DNA of 64,000 bases, taken from positions 248,001 through 312,000 of the forward strand of contig NZ_RJZE01000001.1 in the NCBI RefSeq assembly GCF_003986935.1, written 5' to 3'. Source of the DNA: Paraburkholderia kururiensis JCM 10599 = LMG 19447. GTDB lineage: Bacteria; Pseudomonadota; Gammaproteobacteria; Burkholderiales; Burkholderiaceae. This document shows positions 46,509 through 54,820 of the stretch, piece by piece. The number at the start of each line of letters is the position of its first letter. The stretch's first letter is position 1. The position numbers and the translations under genes were made by a program. The notes under the pieces were generated by a model that ran no database searches, was not told where the DNA came from, and was given only the letters and a program-made list of their open reading frames with translations.

Positions 46509-47114
46509 TCAGCCCGCCGTTCGGGCGTTGTGTTCGACCAGGAACTTGATGAGCCCTTCGATGCCGCCCTTGGCGATCTGATCGGCAAACTGCGTCTGAT
46601 ACACCTGGATCAGCCACGCGCCCATCATGTTGATGTCGTAAATCTTCCAGCCCGATGCCGTTTTTTCCAGGCGGTAGTCGATGGCGTCGTCGCCGCCGTT
46701 GCTGATTACATGCGACTGCACGACGGTATCTTTGGACGCCGATGCCGTGCTGGAAGGCAGGAACTTGAACGTGACGTCCTGATTACGCAGCTGCGAGAGC
46801 GATTCCGCGTAGGTGCGCACGAGCAGCGTCTGGAATTGCTGGTACAGCTGTTGCTGCTGCTCAGGGGTTGCGGTCGCCCATGCCTTGCCGACCGCGATGC
46901 GCGCCGTGCGCTGGAAGTTCGTGTACGGCACGAAGTGCGTCTGCACCACCTGCGTGATCTTGCCCATGTCGCCGCCGCGCGCCTGCGGGTCGGCCTTCAT
47001 CGCCGTCACGGTGCCTTCCACGGCGTTCTTCACCACGGCATCCGGCGTGGCCTGGGCAAAAGCCGAGGTGGAGACCACGAAAGCTGCCACAAAAGCTGAC
47101 AAATAACGTTTCAT
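46509..47114 (-). CDS. hpnM: MlaC/HpnM-like periplasmic lipid carrier
   Basis: A 201-residue exported protein of the Tol-Pal-associated/MlaC (Ttg2D) family. Signal peptide [20 protein letters not shown], then [19 protein letters not shown] and [19 protein letters not shown], with the C-terminal segment [19 protein letters not shown] characteristic of MlaC. HpnM is the hopanoid-linked paralogue. It probably shuttles lipid across the periplasm. It is divergent from hpnN with 178 bases between, and the two are likely co-regulated. HpnM and ordinary MlaC are hard to separate by sequence alone; the context favours HpnM. Confidence 0.85.
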   Translation of the reverse strand: MKRYLSAFVAAFVVSTSAFAQATPDAVVKNAVEGTVTAMKADPQARGGDMGKITQVVQTHFVPYTNFQRTARIAVGKAWATATPEQQQQLYQQFQTLLVRTYAESLSQLRNQDVTFKFLPSSTASASKDTVVQSHVISNGGDDAIDYRLEKTASGWKIYDINMMGAWLIQVYQTQFADQIAKGGIEGLIKFLVEHNARTAG

Positions 47115-47292
47115 TGCTGTTCCGGACTTAAAAAGAGGTGCGGATCGCGTCGACCGCGACCCGCAACGGGCCAGTATACCGAGTTTGGTCGAACCGCCCG
47201 GTGTGCCGCGCTGCCGCGCCCGCCGGAGCAGGGTCGGTATACTTGTGCGCTCTTTCCAGAAAACCCGCCATCGACAGGGCCCCCGCCTGTAT

Positions 47293-49926
47293 ATGCTGAA
47301 GCCATTTATCGTCCGCCTCGTCGCCTGGTCCGTACGCCGTCCGGCGTGGGTCATCGCCGTCTCCCTGCTACTCGCCGTTCTGAGCAGCATCTACGTTGTC
47401 CAGCACTTCCGCATCAATACCGACGTCAGCCAGCTGATCGAAAACGACAAGGACTGGGCTGCGCTCGGCGACGCCATCGACCAGGCCTTCCCGCAACGTA
47501 CCCAGACCGTGCTGGTCGTGGTGGAAGCGGACGCCCCCGAATTTGCCGACACCGCCGCCGACGAACTGGCGGCCAGCCTCAGGAAAGATACGAGCGAGTT
47601 CAGCTCGGTCACGCAGCCCGCAGGCGGTCCCTTTTTCCAGCACAACGGCCTACTCTTCCTGCCGGTGAACGACGTGCTCAACACCACCGGCCAGCTCGTG
47701 CAGGCGCGTCCGCTGGTGAATGCCCTTGCGCAGGATCCGAGCCTGACCGGCCTTGCCGGCGTGCTCACGACGAGCCTGATGCTGCCGCTGCAGATCGGCC
47801 AGGTGAAGCTGCCCAACATGGCGCATCTGCTCTCGCAGAGCGCCGACGTGCTGGACCGCGTGCTGGCCGGCCAGCAGCCGGCGTTCTCGTGGCGCGGGCT
47901 CGTCGATAAAGACGCCGCCGCGAAGCCCGCTTACGCGTTCGTCACCGTGCAGCCCGTGCTCAACTACGCGAAGCTGCGCGCGGGCGCGAGCGCCTCGGCG
48001 GCCATTCGCGCCCAGGCCGCCGCGCTGCACCTCGACACGCGCTACGGCGCGAAGGTGCGGCTCACGGGCGAACAGCCACTCGCCGACGAGGAATTCGCCT
48101 CCGTCGAAGACGGCGCCGCGCTGAACGGCGCCATCACGCTGCTCGTGGTGCTCGGCATTCTGTGGCTCGCGCTGCGTTCGGGCCGCATGATCGTCGCGGT
48201 GCTCGTGACGCTCGCGATCGGCCTCGCCGTGACGGCCGCGCTCGGGCTGATGATGGTGAGCGCGCTCAACATGATCTCCGTGGCGTTCATGGTGCTGTTC
48301 GTGGGGCTCGGGGTGGACTTCGGCGTGCAGTTCGGCGTGAAGTACCGCGAGGAGCGCTACCACGAAGACCGCATCGAGGCCGCGCTCGTCAACACCGGCC
48401 GCACCGTGGGCGTGCCGCTCACGCTCGCCGCCGTGGCTGTGGCCGAGAGCTTCTTTTCGTTCCTGCCCACGGCCTACCGTGGTGTATCCGAACTGGGCCG
48501 TATTGCGGGCGTCGGCATGTTCGTCGCCTATTTCGCCAGCATGACGCTGCTGCCGGCGCTCATCAAAATGCTCGCGCCGCCGGGCGAGGCCACGCCGCCA
48601 GGCTTCAAGCAACTTGCGCCCGTCGACGCGTTTCTGGACCGCCACCGCAAGCCGGTGCTGATCGGCACGCTCGTCGTGGTGGTGGGCGCTTCGCCGCTGC
48701 TCGCGCGTCTTCAGTTCGACTTCAATCCGCTGCACCTGAAAGATCCGCATACGGAGTCGATGGCCACGCTGCTCGCACTGAAGAACTCGCCGGTCATCTC
48801 CGTCAACGACGTGAGCGTGCTGGGCGCGTCGCTCGCGGACGCGGACCGCATCGCGGCGCACCTCTCGAAGCTGCCTCAGGTGGGCCGCACGACGACGCTC
48901 TCCAGCTTCATTCCCGGCGACCAGCAGCAGAAGATGATGCTTGTCGCGAGCGCCGCCCAACAGCTTCTGCCCGCGCTCACGCAAGCGCCGGCCCCGGCCG
49001 TCACCGACGCAGTGCGCGTCGCGGCGCTCAAGCGCGCGGCGAACCAGTTGTCGCTCGCCGCCGACGAACACCCGGGCGCGGGCGCTGCCGAAGCGAAGCA
49101 CCTCTCGGCCACGCTGACGAAGCTCGCCAACGCGGACGCCGCCACGCGCGACCGCGCCGAAAAGGCCATTGCCGAGCCGCTGAGGCTCGCGCTCGGCCAG
49201 CTCGCCAACCTGCTGCAGCCCACCGAGATCACGCGCGCCACGCTGCCGCCCGGCATCGTGCGCGACTGGGTGGCGCCGGACGGCCACGCGCTCGTGGACG
49301 TCGCGCCCAAAGTGCCGCCCGGCGTGGACCCGAACGACGACGTCATGCTGCGCAACTTCGCGCAAGCCGTGAAGGCCGCCGAGCCCGGCGCGATTGGCGG
49401 TCCGATCTCGATCCTCCATTCGGCCAACACCATCATCAAGGCATTCCTGCAAGCCGCCGCGTGGGCTGTGCTCTCCATCACGGTCCTGCTGTGGCTCGCG
49501 TTGCGGCGCTTCGCCGACGTGCTGCGCACGCTGATTCCGCTGCTGGTATCGGCCGTGGTGACGCTCGAGCTTTGCGTGGTTTTCGGCATGCCTCTCAACT
49601 TTGCGAATATCATCGCGCTTCCGCTGATGCTGGGCGTGGGCGTCGCCTTCAAGATCTACTTCGTGATGGCGTGGCGTTCCGGCCAGACGGGGCTGCTCCA
49701 ATCGAGCCTCACGCACGCGGTGATGTTCAGCGCCGCCACCACGGCGACGGCGTTCGGCAGCCTGTGGCTTTCGCATCACCCCGGCACCTCGAGCATGGGA
49801 CGGCTGCTCGCGCTTGCGCTCTTCTGCACGCTGATCGGCGCCGTGGTGTTCCAGCCGGTGCTGATGGGCAGGCCTCGCGTGGAGCGCGCGCGCAAAACAA
49901 AACAACTCCAGGGAATCGATCAATGA
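47293..49926 (+). CDS. hpnN: Hopanoid RND transporter HpnN
   Basis: An 877-residue inner-membrane RND-family transporter. A first helix ([18 protein letters not shown]) is followed by a periplasmic domain, a set of five to six helices containing [20 protein letters not shown], a second large periplasmic domain, and a final set ([20 protein letters not shown]). HpnN is needed to move hopanoids from the inner to the outer membrane. ATG 47293 gives the family N-terminus; the frame is open to 47185. Its stop overlaps mlaA (ATGA). Two very long antisense frames cover this gene and are not real. Confidence 0.93.
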   Translation: MLKPFIVRLVAWSVRRPAWVIAVSLLLAVLSSIYVVQHFRINTDVSQLIENDKDWAALGDAIDQAFPQRTQTVLVVVEADAPEFADTAADELAASLRKDTSEFSSVTQPAGGPFFQHNGLLFLPVNDVLNTTGQLVQARPLVNALAQDPSLTGLAGVLTTSLMLPLQIGQVKLPNMAHLLSQSADVLDRVLAGQQPAFSWRGLVDKDAAAKPAYAFVTVQPVLNYAKLRAGASASAAIRAQAAALHLDTRYGAKVRLTGEQPLADEEFASVEDGAALNGAITLLVVLGILWLALRSGRMIVAVLVTLAIGLAVTAALGLMMVSALNMISVAFMVLFVGLGVDFGVQFGVKYREERYHEDRIEAALVNTGRTVGVPLTLAAVAVAESFFSFLPTAYRGVSELGRIAGVGMFVAYFASMTLLPALIKMLAPPGEATPPGFKQLAPVDAFLDRHRKPVLIGTLVVVVGASPLLARLQFDFNPLHLKDPHTESMATLLALKNSPVISVNDVSVLGASLADADRIAAHLSKLPQVGRTTTLSSFIPGDQQQKMMLVASAAQQLLPALTQAPAPAVTDAVRVAALKRAANQLSLAADEHPGAGAAEAKHLSATLTKLANADAATRDRAEKAIAEPLRLALGQLANLLQPTEITRATLPPGIVRDWVAPDGHALVDVAPKVPPGVDPNDDVMLRNFAQAVKAAEPGAIGGPISILHSANTIIKAFLQAAAWAVLSITVLLWLALRRFADVLRTLIPLLVSAVVTLELCVVFGMPLNFANIIALPLMLGVGVAFKIYFVMAWRSGQTGLLQSSLTHAVMFSAATTATAFGSLWLSHHPGTSSMGRLLALALFCTLIGAVVFQPVLMGRPRVERARKTKQLQGIDQ

Positions 49927-50960
49927 AGAAGCGAAACGCCGCACTGGTGCTTGCAGCCGTAGGCGCAACCGCCCTGACGGCAGGCTGCGCAACCGGCCCG
50001 GAGCGCAAACCCGGCGATCCGCTCGAGCCGATGAACCGCGCCATCTTCAAGTTCAACGACACGGTGGACCAGGCCATCGCCGTGCCCATCGCGAAGGGCT
50101 ACCAGAAGGTGACGCCGCAGCCGTTTCGCACGGCGGTGAGCAACTTCTTCTCGAACCTCGGCGACATCAGCAACTTCGCCAACGACCTGCTGCAACTGAA
50201 GATCACGGACGCCACCGAAGACCTCATGCGCGTGGCGTTCAACTCCACCTTCGGCCTGGGCGGCCTGCTCGACTGGGCGACGCCGGCGGGACTGCCAAAG
50301 CACAAGCAGGACTTCGGGCTGACGCTCGGCCGCTGGGGCATTCCGTCGGGTCCGTACCTGGTGCTGCCCATCTTCGGTCCAAGCTCGTTCCGCGACAGCG
50401 TGGGCCTTGCCGTGGACGTGCGCTTCAATCCGATGAACTACATGGAGCCGGCGGTACGCAACCCGATGTATGGCGCGCAGTTCGTGAGCGTGCGCTCCGA
50501 CCTGCTCGGCGCGTCGAGCCTGCTGGAACAGGCCGCGCTCGACAAGTACTCGTTCGTGCGCGACGCCTATACGCAGCAGCGCAAGTCGCTGCTGAAGGGC
50601 TCGTCGGCACCGCCTGCGCTGCCGGATTACGGCGACCCGGGCGCCTCGGATGATGGCGATACGGGTGCTGCGGCTGGTGCGGGGAGTGCGGCTGGCGGTG
50701 CGGCTGATGTGAGTGCTGCTAGCGGTGCCGCGGCTGGCGGTACTGCGGCTAGTGGCGCGGCGGCGGAAAGCGCTCCAGCAGCAGGGGCAGCAGACAACGG
50801 CGCGGCAGCGGGCGCCGCTGGCGCGCCCGGGGCAGGCGTGAGCGGCAAGGCCGGAACGGCGGCGCCGGCCAAGGCCGCGTCCGGGTCGAATGAGACTGCG
50901 GCTCCGGCTGCGGCCTCCGATGGCGCAGCGACACCCGCCAGCGCGCCGGCCGGGCAATAA
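49923..50960 (+). CDS. mlaA: MlaA/VacJ-family outer-membrane lipoprotein with low-complexity tail
   Basis: A 345-residue lipoprotein. The signal ends in LTAGC with Cys22 as the lipidation site. The MlaA core ([57 protein letters not shown]) runs to about residue 220. The last 115 residues are an alanine/glycine/serine-rich tail not seen in E. coli MlaA. MlaA removes phospholipid from the outer leaflet of the outer membrane with OmpC-type porins. Coupling to hpnN and divergence from hpnM suggest a role in hopanoid or lipid placement. Confidence 0.9.
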   Translation: MKKRNAALVLAAVGATALTAGCATGPERKPGDPLEPMNRAIFKFNDTVDQAIAVPIAKGYQKVTPQPFRTAVSNFFSNLGDISNFANDLLQLKITDATEDLMRVAFNSTFGLGGLLDWATPAGLPKHKQDFGLTLGRWGIPSGPYLVLPIFGPSSFRDSVGLAVDVRFNPMNYMEPAVRNPMYGAQFVSVRSDLLGASSLLEQAALDKYSFVRDAYTQQRKSLLKGSSAPPALPDYGDPGASDDGDTGAAAGAGSAAGGAADVSAASGAAAGGTAASGAAAESAPAAGAADNGAAAGAAGAPGAGVSGKAGTAAPAKAASGSNETAAPAAASDGAATPASAPAGQ

Positions 50961-51075
50961 AGGCACGGAGCGCGACGCGGGAAGCCTGGCCGGGAGTGCG
51001 GCCGACTGCAGCCGCTCCGGCTCCAGCCCTAGCGTCAGCGAATTCGCCGCGCGGCCCGGCCGCGCGACGCAACAA

Positions 51076-51115
51076 AAAGCCCTGCAAGGCTTTATGTCTT
51101 GCAGGGCTTTGTCTT
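51076..51115 (+). terminator. Rho-independent terminator after mlaA
   Basis: AAAGCCCTGCAA pairs with TTGCAGGGCTTT (12 bp) with an 11-base loop, preceded by A and followed by GTCTTG. The stem is strong but the T run is weak. Confidence 0.7.
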
Positions 51116-51221
51116 GTGTGCAACTTCAGGCGTCTTCGCCTTCACCTTCACCAAACCTCGGAACACCTCAGCGGAAAGAGCCTGCGCAAGCAGCGGTCAT
51201 CTTGCCCGCCGCCACGCGCCG

Positions 51222-51728
51222 TCAGTGCGCCGCTTCCTCTTGCGCTTCGTGCTCGTGATCCGCCTCTTCGCCGCCTTCCAGCAGCGCGCCGGGCGCCGAC
51301 GCTACGGCACGAGCCGCAATCTGCGACCGTTCAAGCTGGCGAGCAAACGCTTCGTCGGCGTAGCGGATGCGATCGCGACCGTGCGGCGCCGGATTGCCCT
51401 GCTCGTCGAGATTCACGAACACCATCTTCTCGATGGTCAAGATGCTCTTGCGCGTGATCTTGTTGCGTACCTCACAGCGCAACGTGATGGACGTGCGGCC
51501 GAAGTGCGTCGCCGTCATGCCCAGTTCGATGATGTCGCCCTGGCGCGCCGAGCTGACGAAGTTGATTTCCGACATGAACTTCGTCACGACGCGCTGGTTG
51601 TCGAGCTGGCAAATCGCGTAAATCGCGGCTTCTTCGTCGATCCAGCGCAGCAGGCTGCCGCCGAACAGCGTGCCGTTCGGATTCAGGTCTTCGGGCTTGA
51701 CCCATTTGCGGGTGTGGAAATTCATCAT
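51222..51728 (-). CDS. Acyl-CoA thioesterase (hotdog fold, YciA-like)
   Basis: A 168-residue single-hotdog thioesterase. NPNGTLFGGSLLRWIDEEAA holds the conserved Asp of the hotdog active site, and EINFVSSARQGDIIELGMTA follows as in acyl-CoA hydrolases. The C-terminus is glutamate/histidine-rich (EGGEEADHEHEAQEEAAH). I chose the ATG at 51728 (double ATG) with GAGG upstream; 51764 is possible. It hydrolyses acyl-CoA to free acid and CoA. A promoter with flanking inverted repeats lies upstream. Confidence 0.87.
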   Translation of the reverse strand: MMNFHTRKWVKPEDLNPNGTLFGGSLLRWIDEEAAIYAICQLDNQRVVTKFMSEINFVSSARQGDIIELGMTATHFGRTSITLRCEVRNKITRKSILTIEKMVFVNLDEQGNPAPHGRDRIRYADEAFARQLERSQIAARAVASAPGALLEGGEEADHEHEAQEEAAH

Positions 51729-51778
51729 CTGGCATTCCTCGATCAGAGCGGTCCGGCCCCACATGCTCGGGGTCAAAT

Positions 51779-51826
51779 TAGGGTAATACTTAAATCATAA
51801 CAGATATAAGGGTTTACCCTAGTCAA
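51779..51826 (-). promoter_or_regulatory. Promoter with TAGGGTAA inverted repeats, upstream of the thioesterase
   Basis: In the minus direction, TTGACT (51821-51826) is a good -35 and is followed by the dyad AGGGTAAACCCT (51809-51820). A second copy of the outer arm, TAGGGTAA, lies in opposite orientation at 51779-51786, so the two arms are exact complements across 27 bases. An AT-rich stretch with TTATAT and TATGAT between them could supply the -10. The layout suggests a repressor that covers the promoter. Confidence 0.55.
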
Positions 51827-51895
51827 TACAAGCCCACCCCGATCGTGTTGCGGTGAACCGTCCGTTGAGCCGTGCGAGGTTCGCCGCGCCCGTCT

Positions 51896-52393
51896 CTAGC
51901 GATGTAGCCGCAAACCCTTGAGCGCCTTGTCCACGCGTCCCTTCTCGCCGCGCACGGCGATGCCGACCAGCCGCAGTTCGTCCGTGGGTACCGCGGCCAC
52001 GGCGGCGCGGTTGTCGTCGTCGTGGCCCGTGTCGAACAGGTCTTCCGTGAAGATGGACATGTCGAGTTCGCGTTCGGACACCCGGTTGAACGCGCGGCGC
52101 AGTTCTTCGTCGCGGGCGGCGTAGACGAGCACCGGCTGGCGGAACATCGGCAGATACGACTTGCCCGACCCGTCCACGTAGCGCGGCCCCACCACGCCTT
52201 CAACGGTCGCCGCAATGCCGCTCACGATGAACGCCGTGACGTTCAGCTTCTTCCAGACCGGCAGGTCGTCCCGGAGAATCACGGCAATCTTGGTATCGAA
52301 AATCACCCGCGCCGGCGCGGCCGGGTCCGCCGATGAGCTAACCGACGAAGCCGAAGCCGGATTAGCAGCCGTATCTTCGTTCGTCAGATCCAT
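51896..52393 (-). CDS. DUF2000 family protein
   Basis: A 165-residue protein of the DUF2000 family as recalled (PARVIFDTKIAVILRDDLP; LNVTAFIVSGIAATVEGVVG). The first 26 residues are a serine/alanine-rich tail before the fold. Function is unestablished; the fold is related to peptidyl-tRNA hydrolase 2-like proteins. ATG 52393 overlaps the cupin gene's stop region by 10 bases, so the two are coupled. Confidence 0.8.
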   Translation of the reverse strand: MDLTNEDTAANPASASSVSSSADPAAPARVIFDTKIAVILRDDLPVWKKLNVTAFIVSGIAATVEGVVGPRYVDGSGKSYLPMFRQPVLVYAARDEELRRAFNRVSERELDMSIFTEDLFDTGHDDDNRAAVAAVPTDELRLVGIAVRGEKGRVDKALKGLRLHR

Positions 52394-52782
52394 ACGTCGT
52401 TCCTCGCCGTGCGTTCGTTGGTTTCGCGGCCGGTGTTGAGCACGCCGCGCGGCTCGATCACCATCATCTGGACCTCGCCCTCGGCGAACGGCTTGTGCTC
52501 CGTGCCCTTCGGCACCACGAACATCTCGCCCGCGCCGATGTGAACGCTGCCGTCGCGGAAATCGATGCGCAGCGTGCCTTCGATCACGATGAAGGTCTCG
52601 TCGGTGTCGGGATGGTCGTGCCAGAGGAAATCGCCCTGAATCTTCACCAGCTTGAACTGGTAGTCGTTCATTTCGGCAACTACGCGCTGCTGCCACTGGT
52701 CATGGATAAGCGCGAGCTTGGCCGCCAGGTTGATCGGCGCGTAGGCCGCCTTGCCCGGGGCGTGGTGTTCGGTGGGTGTCAT
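52384..52782 (-). CDS. Cupin-domain protein
   Basis: A 132-residue single-cupin protein. Metal-binding motif 1 is GDFLWHDHPDTDETFIVIEG (His, His, Glu) and motif 2 includes GEMFVVPKGTEHKPFAEGE (His). It is probably a metal-dependent binding or catalytic cupin of unknown substrate. ATG at 52782 with AAGGAGACGC upstream. First gene of a two-gene unit with the DUF2000 gene; a divergent... same-direction AraC gene lies 149 bases upstream and may regulate it. Confidence 0.87.
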   Translation of the reverse strand: MTPTEHHAPGKAAYAPINLAAKLALIHDQWQQRVVAEMNDYQFKLVKIQGDFLWHDHPDTDETFIVIEGTLRIDFRDGSVHIGAGEMFVVPKGTEHKPFAEGEVQMMVIEPRGVLNTGRETNERTARNDVWI

Positions 52783-52930
52783 GTGCGTCTCCTTCGTCAG
52801 ATGCGACGAAGGACGAGCGTAGACGGTGCGAGCGCAACGCGTCTTGAACGATTGTGCAAGCGAGCCGGTGAGGCCCGGCGAAGCCAGCCGATCCGCCTGA
52901 TCCGCTCGATCGGGCCCGCTTCAGGCCCGC

Positions 52931-53809
52931 TCAGCGCCCCATGCCGGCGAGCGTCTTCAGCCAGCGCGACGGCGACAGGCCATACGTCTTCGTAAAGTGG
53001 CGCGTCATGTGGCTCTGATCGGCGAAGCCGGCAGCGGCGGCCGCCTCGGCGAGCGGACGGCCCAGCAGCATCAGTTGCCGCACGCGGTCGAGCCGGCGCA
53101 TCGTCAGATAGCGGTACGGGCTTGTGCCGAAGAATGCGCGGAAATCGCGCGACAGGCTCCAGCGATCGCGGCCCGTCGCGACGGCCAGATCATCGAGGCT
53201 CACGGCGCAGTCGAGCGCATCGTGCAGATATTCGCGAGCCCGCCGCGCCGCGTGGTAATCCGCCGTCTGGCGCAGGCGGCGCGCGCCTGAAACGGCGTCG
53301 AGCGCCAGTGCCAGATCGAGAATCGCGTCGTCGCGCTCGAGCGGATCGAGCGGGTAATCCATGCCGCGCAGGAGCACGTTGGTGGCTGCATACAGACGCG
53401 GGTCGTCGGAAATGCCGCCCTCCACGAACGGCAGGGGCCGGCCGCCTAGCGCCTGCTGAAACAGCGCCGGCTCGACGTAGACCATGCGATAGCGGAAGCC
53501 GTGCTCGGAGCCGGCCTCGCCGTCGTGCGGCTCGTCGGGGTGAATCACGATCGTGCGGCCCGGCTGGCTGTGCACGAAATGGCGTCGATAGTGGAACGAC
53601 TGGACGCCCGACAGCGTGCGGCCGATCGCGTAGGTGTCGTGCCGGTGCATGTCGTAGGCGTGCGCGTGAAAAAAGGCTTCGATGCGTTCGATGTCGCCCT
53701 GGTGCGCACGGTGGATCCAGTCGGTATGAGGCCGCTGCGGCTGCACTCGCGGCTCGGCGCGCGCCTCGGTCCCGACTGCGATTTCGGCCCCTTCTCCTGC
53801 TGCCTTCAT
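52931..53809 (-). CDS. AraC-family transcriptional regulator
   Basis: A 292-residue regulator with an N-terminal cupin-like domain (IEAFFHAHAYDMHRHDTYAI; GRTIVIHPDEPHDGEAG) and a C-terminal pair of helix-turn-helices at about 185-285 (SLDDLAVATGRDRWSLSRDF; LAEAAAAAGFADQSHMTRHF; TKTYGLSPSRW). It is upstream of and in the same direction as the cupin/DUF2000 pair, its most likely target. The first 30 residues are polar and may not all be translated. Confidence 0.87.
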   Translation of the reverse strand: MKAAGEGAEIAVGTEARAEPRVQPQRPHTDWIHRAHQGDIERIEAFFHAHAYDMHRHDTYAIGRTLSGVQSFHYRRHFVHSQPGRTIVIHPDEPHDGEAGSEHGFRYRMVYVEPALFQQALGGRPLPFVEGGISDDPRLYAATNVLLRGMDYPLDPLERDDAILDLALALDAVSGARRLRQTADYHAARRAREYLHDALDCAVSLDDLAVATGRDRWSLSRDFRAFFGTSPYRYLTMRRLDRVRQLMLLGRPLAEAAAAAGFADQSHMTRHFTKTYGLSPSRWLKTLAGMGR

Positions 53810-54074
53810 CCGATTCCCCTTCGCTTCGCTCCACGCCTCTGCGAAACAAGCCTTGCCGCGGCATCCGCGCCGCCAGGCGACGGCGAAAAGCGATGATATA
53901 GCGGGCCGGTCAGGCGCGTGCGCGGCACATGGGGCGTCCTGGCGTGGGTCGCCTTACAAGGGTTGCCCTGCCGCGGGCCGCCCTGCGCGGGCCGCCACAA
54001 ACGCGCTATCTGCGTCGATGGCGCGGCACAGCTGACCGGCAAGACGCGTTCACCATTCGCTGTCCCGCGTGCCG
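53810..54074. other. Intergenic region between AraC and hpnG genes
   Basis: A 265-base high-GC stretch between two minus-strand genes. Small open frames here are shadows with no ribosome site. No terminator hairpin with a T run is visible after hpnG. Confidence 0.5.
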
Positions 54075-54815
54075 TCAGCGGACGCTACCCACCGAAACCG
54101 GCCGCAGCACCCGAGCGCGTTCGAGCACCTGCCGCGCCCGCACGAGAGAGACACGTGCCGCGCGGGCGTCGGCGGCCACCTGCAGAAGCGGGCCGAGCTG
54201 CGTCGGCCGCCGCGCCAGTTCGCGCAGCACGGGCAGCACCGCCGTGCTGCCGTCGTCGCGCAACCCCGCCATGGCGGCGGGCGGCAGCGAGCGCCACGCC
54301 GGGTCCACCACCGCGCGGCACACCGCGAACGGCACGCCGTGCGCTGCGGCAATAGCGCCTGCGATGTGCGATTCCATATCCACCGCGAGCGCGCCCGTGG
54401 ACCGGTAGAGCGCCTGCTTGTCCGCTGCCGTCGTGAGCGGCGCCGACACGGCCGCCTGGATGCCGCGCCGCAAGCGCGCTGCCAGCGGCGAGCCCGCCAG
54501 CGCCGCCGCGAGCCGCTGGGTCCACGCGGTGTCGGTCATCACGCGGCCGAGCGGGCCGTCCACGGCATCCGCCACGACGATCGTGCCGGGCGTGAGTTCG
54601 GGCGCGAGCCCACCCGCCGTGCCGAAACTCAGAATGCCTGCGCAGCCGCGCTGCACCGCGTCGCGCAGCGCGCGTTCGAGCAGATCGGCGCGCGCCGCAT
54701 AGACCGCCTCCACGCCCTCTCCCCGCGCGATCTGCGCTTCGAACGCCATGCCGGCCACCACGATGACGGGCAGGCCCGCCGACTCTTGGGGCGCGGCAAC
54801 CGTTGGTGCGCGCAT
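54075..54815 (-). CDS. hpnG: Hopanoid nucleoside phosphorylase-like protein HpnG
   Basis: A 246-residue member of the purine nucleoside phosphorylase/MTA nucleosidase fold. VIVVAGMAFEAQIARGEGVE, GCAGILSFGTAGGLAPELTP and the ribose-binding ALAVDMESHIAGAIAA (Met-Glu-Ser with a catalytic aspartate region VVDPAW) are conserved. HpnG removes adenine from adenosylhopane to give the ribosyl/phosphoribosyl hopane used for bacteriohopanetetrol. The ATG at 54815 is 5 bases after the shc stop. Last gene of the hpnD-hpnE-shc-hpnG operon; the frame upstream overlaps shc and is rejected. Confidence 0.88.
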   Translation of the reverse strand: MRAPTVAAPQESAGLPVIVVAGMAFEAQIARGEGVEAVYAARADLLERALRDAVQRGCAGILSFGTAGGLAPELTPGTIVVADAVDGPLGRVMTDTAWTQRLAAALAGSPLAARLRRGIQAAVSAPLTTAADKQALYRSTGALAVDMESHIAGAIAAAHGVPFAVCRAVVDPAWRSLPPAAMAGLRDDGSTAVLPVLRELARRPTQLGPLLQVAADARAARVSLVRARQVLERARVLRPVSVGSVR

Positions 54816-54820
54816 CGGCG

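Noticed and set aside
48162..49922. A long in-frame extension upstream of mlaA
   Set aside because: It overlaps hpnN in another frame. The lipoprotein signal at 49923 marks the true start.
47650..49992. A 780-residue open frame antisense to hpnN
   Set aside because: It is arginine/histidine-rich, has no family resemblance and mirrors the codon-position GC bias of hpnN, so it is a high-GC shadow.
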